Source of the DNA: Salinisphaera sp049568105
GTDB taxonomy: Bacteria > Pseudomonadota > Gammaproteobacteria > Nevskiales > Salinisphaeraceae
Reading direction: 5' to 3'
Length of the DNA: 64,000 nucleotides
Assembly (NCBI RefSeq): GCF_049568105.1
Contig: NZ_CP145335.1
Coordinates: 1,984,001-2,048,000 of the forward strand
Shown here: positions 1-9,116 of the stretch, in pieces
How positions within the stretch are numbered: position 1 is the first letter of the stretch
How the letters are laid out: each line of letters starts with the position of its first letter
Made by a program: the position numbers and the translations under genes
The notes under the pieces: model-generated
Told to the model about the DNA's origin: nothing
Databases searched by the model: none
Seen by the model: only the letters and a program-made list of their open reading frames with translations

Positions 1-193
<193 letters not shown>

Positions 194-301
194 GTAAAGG
201 CCGGCGCTTTGGAAAACGCGCCATTATCGAGTATCAAAGCGCCTACGGCTAGCCGAAAGTCGTAATCGATTGGGAAAAATTCCGAACGGCCGATTCGTTT
301 C

Positions 302-1561
302 ATGATGCAGTTATGCCACGATAGTCGAATGAGCGAATCGAGTCAGCAGCGCCCGCCACGCTATCTGGAACGCGGCACATCCGAGTATTGGAAGGTCAAT
401 CTAGCCCTGTTCGCGGCCGGTTTCGCGACGTTCTCTTCCATGTATTCGGTCCAGCCGCTCATGCCGATGTTCTCGCAGACCTTCGGTGTGTCGGCTGCGG
501 TATCGAGTCTGTCGCTGTCGGTGACCACGGGGGTGCTCGCCTTCACTCTGTTCATCGCTGGGCTCATGTCTGGCGCGATCGAGCGCAAAACCGTGATGAC
601 TGCGTCGCTGTTCGGCTCGGCCATGTTGTCGCTGGTGGCTGCCATTGCCCCCGGTTGGGCGACTTTACTGGCGGCCCGGGCGCTGGAGGGTATCGCCCTG
701 GGCGGCGTACCAGCGCTGGCGATCGCCTACTTGTCCGAGGAGATCAAGCCGGCAGATCTGGGTACTGCCACCGGCCTGTATATCGGCGGCACCGCCTGTG
801 GCGGTATGGGCGGCCGGGTGATCGCCGGCCTGATCGCCGAGGTCTTCGGCTGGCGCATAGCGATCGCCGCTCTGGGCGTGATCGGCTTCGTGGCCGCGGC
901 GGTTTTCGTCTGGCTGTTGCCGCGTTCGCGTAATTTTATGGCCCAGCGCGGCCTGTCGATTCGTGAGCATGCCGGTCCGGTGGTTGCGCATATGCGTCAC
1001 CACGCGCTGCCCTGGGTATTTTTCTGCGGTTTTTTGTTCATGGGCGCGTTTGTTTCGGTCTACAACTATGTCGCTTATCGCCTGTCCGAGCCGCCGTTCG
1101 ACCTCAGCCAAGGCGCGATCGGCGCGGTATTCGTCGTCTATATGCTGGGGATCGTGACTTCGGCGGTGGCTGGCAAGATCGCCGATCGGCGTGGCCGGCC
1201 GCCGGTGCTGGTATTCGCGATCGTGCTGATGGGGCTGGGCTTGGCGTTGATGTGGCCAGATTCGCTGATCGCGATCGTGGCGGGCATCGGGGTGCTGACG
1301 ATCGGTTTCTTCGCTGGACATTCGACCGCCAGCGGGTGGGTCGGATTGTTGGCCGACCACGGCAAAGGGCATGCAGCCGGGCTGTATCTACTGGGTTACT
1401 ACCTCGGCTCGAGCGTGGTCGGCTCGATCGGCGGCCTGTTCTGGTCCGGCTATGGCTGGGCTGGCGTGGCCAGCATGGTGGCCACGATCTTGGTGATTGG
1501 ATTGGTCGTGACGATCCGGCTGACGCTCTGGCAGCGGCGTGAGGCCCGCCTGGCCGATTAA
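302..1561 (+). CDS. MFS transporter (YnfM/arabinose-efflux-like)
   Basis: This 419-residue protein has about twelve hydrophobic segments and belongs to the major facilitator superfamily. It should be an inner-membrane secondary transporter. Conserved MFS features are visible: a loop rich in basic residues after TM2 (GAIERKTVM), a long central loop (PRSRNFMAQRGLSIREH), and a second basic loop in the C-terminal half (ADRRGRPP). The pattern resembles YnfM-type and arabinose-efflux-like permeases, but the substrate cannot be read from sequence. A second ATG at 329 (MSESSQQ) is an equally possible start, and neither has a clear ribosome-binding site. Its stop codon overlaps that of the convergent mntH gene. 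Confidence 0.85.
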   Translation: MMQLCHDSRMSESSQQRPPRYLERGTSEYWKVNLALFAAGFATFSSMYSVQPLMPMFSQTFGVSAAVSSLSLSVTTGVLAFTLFIAGLMSGAIERKTVMTASLFGSAMLSLVAAIAPGWATLLAARALEGIALGGVPALAIAYLSEEIKPADLGTATGLYIGGTACGGMGGRVIAGLIAEVFGWRIAIAALGVIGFVAAAVFVWLLPRSRNFMAQRGLSIREHAGPVVAHMRHHALPWVFFCGFLFMGAFVSVYNYVAYRLSEPPFDLSQGAIGAVFVVYMLGIVTSAVAGKIADRRGRPPVLVFAIVLMGLGLALMWPDSLIAIVAGIGVLTIGFFAGHSTASGWVGLLADHGKGHAAGLYLLGYYLGSSVVGSIGGLFWSGYGWAGVASMVATILVIGLVVTIRLTLWQRREARLAD

Positions 1562-2856
1562 AGCCCGAACAGGGTCCGGTACAGCAGGAATACATTGAGG
1601 GCGATGATCGCAGTCGCCACGCCCCAAGCTGTCACGGTGGTGATACGGCGGTTGACCAGGCTGCCCATGAGTTGTCGATTCGAACAGAACATCAGCAGCG
1701 GAATCAGCGCGAAGGGGATGCCGAACGACAACACCACCTGGCTCATCACCAGGGCGGTGGTCGGATCCACGCCGACGGCGAGAATGATCAGCGCCGGTGC
1801 CATCGTCACCAAGCGACGCAGGAACAATGGGATCTGGCGGTTGATATAGCCCTGCATGACGATTTGGCCGCTCATCGTGCCGACCGAGGAACTGGAAAAG
1901 CCGCTAGCCAACAGGCCGACCCCGAACAGGATCGCCGCCAGACTGCCGGCGTGATTATCGAGCCGGGCAAAGGCGCCCTCGAGCGTGGAGACGACATCGC
2001 CGCTGTTGTGAAACAGACCGGCTGCCATGACCAGCATAGCGCCGTTGATCAGCCCGGCTACGCCCATAGCGATCAGAATATCGACGAACTCGAAGCGAAA
2101 GATCCGGCGCCGCTCGGCTTCGTCGCGGCCGATCACGCGGCGCTGGGTCAGCGCCGAATGCAGATAGATCACATGCGGCATGACGGTCGCGCCTAGAATG
2201 CCGGCAGCCAGCATCAGGCTGTTGGTTCCGGCCAGGGTCGGCACGAACAGACCTGCCAGCAGATCCGAGCCATCCGGCTTGGCGATCCAGACTTCGTAGC
2301 CGAACGAGACCACCACCACCCCGACCAGTACCGTGATACCGGCTTCCAGAGGGCGAAAACCGCGCCGTTGAAGCTCGAGCAGGGCAAACGAGAAGATTCC
2401 GGTGATCACTGCCGCCGGAAACAGCGGAATACCGAACAGCAGATGTAGTCCGAGGGCGCCGCCGATGAACTCGGCCAGATCGGTGGCAATCGCGATGAAT
2501 TCGGCTTGAATCCAAAGCCCGATGGTGACCGGTTTGGAGAAGCGCTCGCGGGCCACCTCAGGCAGGTTGCGGCCGGTGGCGATGCCCAGCTTGGCCGACA
2601 TCGACTGGATCAGTACCGCCATCAGGTTCGAGGCCAGCACCACCCAGAGCAGCATATAACCATAGCTCGAGCCCGCCTGAATATTGGTCGCGAAATTGCC
2701 GGGATCGATATAGGCGACCGAGGCGATGAAAGCAGGGCCGAGAAAAGGCAGAAATCGCTTGATGCCGCGCTGTTCGCCGGCCAGTGCTGCCTGGGCAGCG
2801 CGTACGGTCGCGCCTTCGCCGGGCAGAAAATCGTTATCGACGTCGGTCGTGCTCAT
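1558..2856 (-). CDS. mntH: NRAMP family divalent metal transporter (MntH-like)
   Basis: The protein has 432 residues from the chosen start and about eleven membrane segments. It is an NRAMP proton-coupled importer of Mn2+/Fe2+ in the inner membrane. The metal-binding DPGN motif of TM1 lies in AYIDPGNFATNIQAG, and the conserved TM6 region around GATVMPHVIYLHSAL is also present. I chose the ATG at 2856 because a GGGAG element lies nine bases upstream. The frame stays open to another ATG at 2922, which would add 22 residues. A palindrome about 110 bases upstream may be a metal-responsive operator. The gene overlaps the convergent MFS gene by a few bases at the stops. Confidence 0.9.
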   Translation of the reverse strand: MSTTDVDNDFLPGEGATVRAAQAALAGEQRGIKRFLPFLGPAFIASVAYIDPGNFATNIQAGSSYGYMLLWVVLASNLMAVLIQSMSAKLGIATGRNLPEVARERFSKPVTIGLWIQAEFIAIATDLAEFIGGALGLHLLFGIPLFPAAVITGIFSFALLELQRRGFRPLEAGITVLVGVVVVSFGYEVWIAKPDGSDLLAGLFVPTLAGTNSLMLAAGILGATVMPHVIYLHSALTQRRVIGRDEAERRRIFRFEFVDILIAMGVAGLINGAMLVMAAGLFHNSGDVVSTLEGAFARLDNHAGSLAAILFGVGLLASGFSSSSVGTMSGQIVMQGYINRQIPLFLRRLVTMAPALIILAVGVDPTTALVMSQVVLSFGIPFALIPLLMFCSNRQLMGSLVNRRITTVTAWGVATAIIALNVFLLYRTLFGL

Positions 2857-2967
2857 GCGGCACGGCTCCCTAAAATCGCGGTCTGCAATACGAATCGCTG
2901 CGGTGCTGGCCATAGGTCCCAACGGCGCGACTGGATGGTGGGCACGCTGATAATCAGCCCATATTGC

Positions 2968-2991
2968 AAAAATAAGCCATGGCTAAAATTT
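2968..2991. promoter_or_regulatory. Imperfect palindrome upstream of mntH, candidate metal-responsive operator
   Basis: The ten-base core AGCCATGGCT (2975-2984) is a perfect palindrome flanked by A-rich and T-rich arms that pair again at the outer edges (AAA at 2968-2970 with TTT at 2989-2991). It lies in the intergenic region ahead of mntH. The TAGC...GCTA-like layout recalls the E. coli MntR site, but spacing and flanks differ. Assignment to MntR, Fur or Mur is inference. Confidence 0.35.
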
Positions 2992-3118
2992 ACTGCTGAT
3001 TGTGATTCCGGCGCAAGCCCGGGAGCGAAAACGATGGAAAGACACGCCGAACCCGGTATTGGCCGTGACGCGTTCCGAGCGCTGCGGCAGACCATGAGCC
3101 AGTCGTTATAATCCGCGC

Positions 3119-5053
3119 ATGACCGCCGACTCTAACTCTCAGTTGCCGCTGGTGATCGCCGGGCCGATTCTGCGTCGTGTGGACTCCGGCCGGCTCGGCT
3201 TGTGGCTCGTGACGCGTGACCGCGATGCGCTCGAGCTCGCCCTATATCGCGAACGGGACGGGCAGGGCACGATCGCGGACGACCGGATCGCTCTGGCGCC
3301 GTACGATCGCGTGGTTGCGGTGGGCACGACCGCGTTCGTGCATCTGATCGACGTCGATCTAGAGGCCGCCGGGCGGGCCCCATTGCCGCTCGACTCACCG
3401 GTCGGCTACGACCTGCGCTGTGGCGACCGAATGGCCTCGCTGGCCGAGGCCGAGCCCGGCCTATGTTACGACGGCGACGTCCGACCGCGATTCGTCGTCC
3501 GGCAACATCTGGAGCATGTACTGCACGGCTCTTGCCGGCGTCCGCACCACGACTCGCCCGATGGCATGACTCGCGCCGACCAGTGGCTGGCTGCGCGGCG
3601 ACCCAAGCCGGCGGACTGGCCGGGGCAGCTGCTTCTGACCGGCGACCAGATCTATGCCGACGACGTAGCCGGACCGATGCTGGCCGCGATTCATCAAACC
3701 ATCGAGCGGCTGGGGCTCTGGCCGGAAGACTTGCATGGCGCGACTGTCAGCGATAGTGCCGCGCTGTATGCCAGTGCCTATACCTATTACCAGCGCGATG
3801 AACTACTGCCCCGCGAGCAGGGGACCACGCTCCTGCGCGAGCGGTTTTTCGGTGGCAAACGCAAGCCGGTATTCAGCTCGGCCAGCTCGGGCAATCATCT
3901 GATCACGTTTGCCGAAGTGATGGCGATGTATCTACTGACCTGGTCGGATGTGCTCTGGCGAGAACTGACCGTCGAAACGCCCGCGCTGTCCGACGAACGG
4001 GCTAAACGCTATAGCGCGGAACAGCGCGTCATCGAGGCTTTCGTGCGGCAGTTGCCAGGAGCACGGCGTCTGATGGCCAATGTGCCGACGGCCATGATCT
4101 TCGATGATCACGATATCACCGACGACTGGAACCTCACGGCAGACTGGGAAGAATCGGCCTATGGCCATCCGTTTTCTCGTCGCATCATCGGCAATGCCTT
4201 GATTGCCTATACGATCTGTCAGGGCTGGTCGAACCGGCCGGAGGCCTTTGCACCGCGGCTGGACGAACCATTGATGCGCTTTGCCGAGGACCCGAGCGCC
4301 CAGCATCAGGATCGATTGATTGATGCACTGCTGGATTTCGATGTCTGGCACTACACGATCGAAACCGATCCGCCGGTGCTGGTACTGGATACCCGGATGC
4401 ATCGCTGGCGTCGTTCGCGCAAGCCCGACCGGCCTTCGGGGCTGATGAACTGGGAAGCGCTGACCACCATGCAGAACGATCTGATCGGCCGCTCGAGCGC
4501 GATCATCGTCTCGGCGGCACCGGTTTTCGGCGTTAAACTGATCGAAAACGTCCAGCGTGTGTTCACCTGGTTTGGCAAGCCGTTGATGGTCGATGCCGAG
4601 AACTGGATGGCGCATCGGGGCGCCGCCGTAGCGATGCTGCAGATTCTTAGCCACCGTCGTACGCCGGAAAACTTCACGATTCTGTCGGGTGACGTGCATT
4701 ATTCTTTTGTCTACGACGTCAGGCTACGTTTCGCCCGGACCCGGCAACAGATCTGGCAGGTCGTCAGCTCCGGGGTGAAAAACGAATTTCCGGCATCGCT
4801 GCTGCTCTGGTTCGACCGACTCAATCGCTGGCTGTATTCGCCGAAATCGCCTCTGAACTGGTTCACCAAACGCCGCCGTCTACGGGTATCGCCACGCCAG
4901 CCTCACCGCCTCGACTCGAATCGTCGGCTGGTCAATCAGGCCGGCATGGGTTATGTACGGTTTAATGATATCGGTCAGCCGATCGAGATCATTCAGCTCG
5001 GGGCCGATGGACAAGATACGCGCTTCGACGAGACCGAATACATCGAAACCTAG
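3119..5053 (+). CDS. PhoD-like alkaline phosphatase/phosphodiesterase
   Basis: This 644-residue protein has the metal-ligand motifs of the PhoD-like metallophosphoesterase superfamily. These are GSCRRPHH near residue 137, GDQIYADDV near 175, FDDHDITDDWN near 328, and SGDVHYSF near 523. About 130 residues before the catalytic domain form a beta-rich N-terminal module, as in large PhoD-like proteins. No signal peptide or Tat motif is visible, so it is probably cytoplasmic, unlike classical secreted PhoD. The substrate is unknown; a phosphodiester or phosphomonoester is the family expectation. The start ATG at 3119 lies in a TATAATCCGCGC context without a strong ribosome-binding site. It stands alone, 41 bases before the EF-hand gene. 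Confidence 0.85.
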   Translation: MTADSNSQLPLVIAGPILRRVDSGRLGLWLVTRDRDALELALYRERDGQGTIADDRIALAPYDRVVAVGTTAFVHLIDVDLEAAGRAPLPLDSPVGYDLRCGDRMASLAEAEPGLCYDGDVRPRFVVRQHLEHVLHGSCRRPHHDSPDGMTRADQWLAARRPKPADWPGQLLLTGDQIYADDVAGPMLAAIHQTIERLGLWPEDLHGATVSDSAALYASAYTYYQRDELLPREQGTTLLRERFFGGKRKPVFSSASSGNHLITFAEVMAMYLLTWSDVLWRELTVETPALSDERAKRYSAEQRVIEAFVRQLPGARRLMANVPTAMIFDDHDITDDWNLTADWEESAYGHPFSRRIIGNALIAYTICQGWSNRPEAFAPRLDEPLMRFAEDPSAQHQDRLIDALLDFDVWHYTIETDPPVLVLDTRMHRWRRSRKPDRPSGLMNWEALTTMQNDLIGRSSAIIVSAAPVFGVKLIENVQRVFTWFGKPLMVDAENWMAHRGAAVAMLQILSHRRTPENFTILSGDVHYSFVYDVRLRFARTRQQIWQVVSSGVKNEFPASLLLWFDRLNRWLYSPKSPLNWFTKRRRLRVSPRQPHRLDSNRRLVNQAGMGYVRFNDIGQPIEIIQLGADGQDTRFDETEYIET

Positions 5054-5094
5054 GTCGGGTCGCGGCAGCCATTCATACAAGCGGACACTTTGTT

Positions 5095-5568
5095 ATGAAA
5101 AACATGATCACCGGCCGGTGCGCGCGCTATGCGGTAACCACGCTCAGCTTGGCGCTGGCCCTGCCGATGGCGGCTCAGGCCGCCGAACAGCTCACCCAGG
5201 CCGATACCAACAAGGATGGCAAGATCAGTCGGGCCGAGGCCAAGGCGGCCCAGAGCCGATCGTTCGAGCGTCTGGACAGCAACGGCAACGGCCAACTCGA
5301 TCGACAGGAATTCGACAAGGGCCAGCCGGGTCTGCCGGCCAATGCCGATGCGCAGGACAAGCAGCGTCGTCAAAGCATTATCACGGGCTGGTTCGACAAT
5401 ATCGATAGCAACGGCGACGGCAAGATATCGGAATCGGAGTATCAACAGGCAGTTGCGCCGTATTTCGACCGTATGGACAGCAATGGCGACGGCTCGATAT
5501 CCAGCGACGAACTCAAAAAGGCGTTCCACAACGCCCGGCCTGGCAGCCAGCAGAGCGGTTCGAACTAG
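5095..5568 (+). CDS. Secreted four-EF-hand calcium-binding protein
   Basis: The 157-residue product starts with a signal peptide of about 29 residues ending LPMAAQAA, so it should be periplasmic or secreted. Four canonical calcium-binding loops follow at residues 37-48 (DTNKDGKISRAE), 61-72 (DSNGNGQLDRQE), 104-115 (DSNGDGKISESE) and 128-139 (DSNGDGSISSDE). They form two pairs, like a miniature calmodulin. All loops keep acidic residues at positions 1 and 12 and glycine at position 6, so all four probably bind calcium. Bacterial proteins of this type act as calcium buffers or sensors, but the partner is unknown. The gene follows the PhoD-like phosphatase on the same strand after 41 bases; PhoD-family enzymes are often calcium-dependent, which is suggestive only. 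Confidence 0.88.
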   Translation: MKNMITGRCARYAVTTLSLALALPMAAQAAEQLTQADTNKDGKISRAEAKAAQSRSFERLDSNGNGQLDRQEFDKGQPGLPANADAQDKQRRQSIITGWFDNIDSNGDGKISESEYQQAVAPYFDRMDSNGDGSISSDELKKAFHNARPGSQQSGSN

Positions 5569-5968
5569 AGTTTTGGGGTCTCGTACAAGCTCGCGACGGA
5601 CTGCTGTGGCTGGCACGCGGCAGGACCGTCTTGGTTTGAGCAGGATACGGCTAAAACTAAGACGGGCGGCATGAGCCGGGTTTGCCCCCGGCCAAGCGCG
5701 AGCGGCGACTGCTTATCGGATCGGCTCTCGGCGAGCGGCGCGGGCTTGCACGACACAAAATACTTTCGAGGCCTGTCAACGCTGGTACAGGTCGGCGTCG
5801 CAGCTTACGCAAGCGCGTAGGTCGAAGCCGGCCGGTCGTGGTATTAGCGCCGCACGCCGGCCCGTTTAGCCCTGGATGCCGATGCAGCTGGCCGGCCGTT
5901 TGCCCGCCAAGAGGGCGAATCGTTGTCGGCGGCTGCGTGCTCGCGAGAGCGGTTCGGTCGAGTGCGCC
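5569..5968. other. Intergenic region without a recognisable gene
   Basis: These 400 bases separate the EF-hand gene from the 3' end of the esterase gene. Open frames on both strands here are arginine- and serine-rich and look like chance reading of GC-rich DNA. I see no tRNA, strong terminator or repeat. Confidence 0.6.
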
Positions 5969-7012
<1,044 letters not shown>

Positions 7013-7069
7013 ACGAAAATCCTCTCGGACCGCTGGAGTGCCGAATGCACCGTTCCATCAAGCGCGCCG

Positions 7070-7090
7070 ACGCCGGAGGCCGGCGTTTTT
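7070..7090 (+). terminator. Terminator-like hairpin with T run on the + strand
   Basis: ACGCCGG (7070-7076) and CCGGCGT (7080-7086) form a seven-base stem with a three-base loop, followed by a T run to 7090. In the + orientation it looks like an intrinsic terminator, although no + strand gene lies just upstream. Both flanking genes are on the - strand. Confidence 0.5.
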
Positions 7091-7202
7091 AGCAGCTGAG
7101 AACGGGCCAGGCGCTATCGACTGGTTTGATCTTCGTGGATCGCCTCGATAGCGCGGTCGTGAATAGGTTAACGGCCATTGCCGACCCGGGCCATCGTGTG
7201 TA

Positions 7203-7568
7203 TCAACGCCGAAAGCCGACTTCCAGCGTGTAATAGTCGATATCGAGCTCGGCCAGTGGTTTGCGCAGTTTGGCCAGCTCGACTTCGGGGCCGTGCAATT
7301 CCATACGCGTGACCGTAGCGATCTGCTGGGCGCGCTCGAATAACGCGCCGACGTTGTTCAGATGCGCCAGAAATGCATCGCCGTCGGCATAGCCTTCACG
7401 GCACAGCGCCTGCTGACCGGCAAAGCAGAAACCGTAATACAGACAACCCGGTTCGTTGGCCGTGGCCGCCAAGAATTCTTCGACCAAAGCACGAAACTCG
7501 TCCATCCGCTCGGACGGGATATCGAAATAGGGGGTGAAAGAGACCCCGGTATCGCTCAACTCAGCCAT
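7203..7568 (-). CDS. Antibiotic biosynthesis monooxygenase (ABM)-like dimeric alpha-beta barrel protein
   Basis: This 121-residue protein resembles the ABM/dimeric alpha-beta barrel fold, with the pattern DEFRALVEEFLAATANEPGCLYYGFCF followed by REGYADGDAFLAHLNNVGALFERA. Family members include small cofactor-free monooxygenases and stress proteins of unknown role. The second half (KPLAELDIDYYTLEVGF) looks like the closing strand of the barrel. No catalytic residue can be named with confidence. It lies between the esterase and the alkyltransferase-like gene on the same strand, without overlap, and no operon function is evident. Confidence 0.7.
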   Translation of the reverse strand: MAELSDTGVSFTPYFDIPSERMDEFRALVEEFLAATANEPGCLYYGFCFAGQQALCREGYADGDAFLAHLNNVGALFERAQQIATVTRMELHGPEVELAKLRKPLAELDIDYYTLEVGFRR

Positions 7569-7708
7569 GGATTGCTACCGTTTGGATGATGAAATATCAC
7601 GACCTGCACTGTATCGGCTCGATCGATGTGGCGCCAGACAGGCATTGCCGCTACGAGCGCAGCGAGACGCATCGGGCCGCCGGCGAGGCTACAGCCGGGG
7701 CGCAGCCG

Positions 7709-8029
7709 TCAATCCGCGACCGGCTCGTCGCGCCAGCCGTAGCGGTCCAGGTCGATACGGCCGCCAATGAAAACCACGCCTTCGTCTTCCAGGCGTCGGC
7801 GCTGAGCCAGGCTGGATGTGCTGTCGGCCGGCAATGAAATTCGGCCCTGGGCGTTGATGACGCGATGCCAGGGCAGGCCCGATGGACAGCGATGCATGGC
7901 ATAGCCGATCTGGCGGGCAGCTTTCGGGCGACCGACCAAGCGGGCGATCTGACCGTAGGTGGCCACGCGCCCGGCCGGAATCCGGCGAACGATAGCGAAA
8001 ATGCGTTCGTGCGACAGCGGGGTACTCAT
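7709..8029 (-). CDS. Alkyltransferase-like protein (ATL, MGMT-related)
   Basis: The product of 106 residues corresponds to the DNA-binding domain of O6-alkylguanine-DNA alkyltransferase. The active-site motif reads PWHRVI with tryptophan at residue 54, where true alkyltransferases have PCHRV, so it cannot accept the alkyl group. This is the hallmark of ATL proteins, which bind O6-alkylguanine and pass it to nucleotide excision repair. The RQIGYAM helix with arginine 39 and the start RIPAGRVATYGQIA match the family. I chose the ATG at 8029. ATGs at 8041 and 8086 are open in frame, but the last would overlap the start of the divergent aldo/keto reductase gene. Confidence 0.88.
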   Translation of the reverse strand: MSTPLSHERIFAIVRRIPAGRVATYGQIARLVGRPKAARQIGYAMHRCPSGLPWHRVINAQGRISLPADSTSSLAQRRRLEDEGVVFIGGRIDLDRYGWRDEPVAD

Positions 8030-8084
8030 GGCCGAGAGCATGCCAGAGCAGACAACACCCTGCCGCTGGCGTAGGCTGGGCGCC

Positions 8085-8915
8085 ATGCAATATCTGACCC
8101 TACCTTGTGGCGAAACCGTGCCGGCGATCGGTCAGGGTACTTGGTTTATCGGCGACGACCCGGCCGCGCGCGAAACCGAGATCAGCGCTCTGCGCGCCGG
8201 TATCGATGCCGGTATGACCTTGATCGATACCGCGGAAATGTATGGCAGCGGCCGCTCGGAACGACGGGTCGGCGAGGCGATTGCCGATCGTCGCGACGCG
8301 GTTTTCCTGGTAAGCAAGGTGTTGCCCAGCAATGCTGGCTTCGAAGATACGATCGCGGCCTGCGAAGCCAGCCTGCACCGTTTGGGCACCGATCGTCTCG
8401 ATTTGTATCTGCTGCACTGGCAAGGTGGTGTGCCGTTCGAGGAGACCGTCGCGGCCTTCGAGCGGTTACAGGCCGACGGCAAGATCCGTCACTACGGGAT
8501 AAGCAATCTCGATCTGGCCGCGACCCAGGCGTTTGTGCACGCCGGTGGCGCGGCTGCCCAGACCAATCAGCTGCTCTACAATCTTAATCAGCGTGGTATC
8601 GAGTGGGAGTTGCTGGACTGGCTGCAACAGGCTGGCATGGTGACTATGGCTTACTCGCCGTTCGACGGTGGTCGGCTAGCCCAGCACCCTGGGCTGAGCG
8701 ATTTCGCCGCCCAGCGCGATATGACGGCCGGTCAGGCAGCCTTGGCTTGGCTGCTGCACCGGCAGGGCGTGATGCCGATTCCCAAGTCGGCGCATCCACA
8801 GCGTGTGCTTGAAAACGCCGCTGCTGCGGACATCGAATTCTCGGCTGCCGATTTGGCCGAGTTCGACGAGTTGTTCGCGCCACCTGACGGGCCTGAACCG
8901 CTGCAGATCTACTAG
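8085..8915 (+). CDS. Aldo/keto reductase
   Basis: This 276-residue soluble NADPH-dependent oxidoreductase has the AKR barrel motifs. GQGTWFIGDD starts the first strand and DTAEMYGSG carries the catalytic aspartate and tyrosine. SKVLP supplies the lysine, LDLYLLHW the histidine, and IPKSAHPQRVLENAAA the cofactor-binding end. The catalytic tetrad is complete. It resembles the YeaE/2,5-diketogluconate reductase-like group, but the substrate is not evident. The ATG at 8085 is chosen because the conserved first strand starts immediately afterwards. It is divergent from the ATL gene with about 55 bases between starts, which is tight for two promoters. Confidence 0.9.
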   Translation: MQYLTLPCGETVPAIGQGTWFIGDDPAARETEISALRAGIDAGMTLIDTAEMYGSGRSERRVGEAIADRRDAVFLVSKVLPSNAGFEDTIAACEASLHRLGTDRLDLYLLHWQGGVPFEETVAAFERLQADGKIRHYGISNLDLAATQAFVHAGGAAAQTNQLLYNLNQRGIEWELLDWLQQAGMVTMAYSPFDGGRLAQHPGLSDFAAQRDMTAGQAALAWLLHRQGVMPIPKSAHPQRVLENAAAADIEFSAADLAEFDELFAPPDGPEPLQIY

Positions 8916-9037
8916 ACGCATTCACGGGATTCGCCTACAGGGCGTCATTCATAGCGCTGGTGAGCCTGCGGTGGCGTGACTCGGTAGGCGCGATGGGCGG
9001 GCCTGTTCGCCAGACAGACACCCGCTGTGATCGTCCG

Positions 9038-9084
9038 CTGGCCTAGCCAGGCCAGGGGACGCGCCCGAGGCCCCAATGGCAACG
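9038..9084. other. Two adjacent inverted repeats downstream of kup
   Basis: CTGGCCT (9038-9044) pairs with AGGCCAG (9049-9055). A few bases on, CCGAGGC pairs with GCCTCGG across a 15-base loop. They sit between the convergent ends of the aldo/keto reductase and kup genes, where terminators are expected. Neither has a T run, so the function is uncertain. Confidence 0.3.
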
Positions 9085-9116
9085 GAGCCTCGGCTGCGAC
9101 TGCGCCGCTCGCGCCG

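Noticed and set aside
388..933. Long + strand open frame inside the MFS gene
   Set aside because: It is a shadow frame of a clearly recognisable transporter, with arginine-rich translation and no family features.
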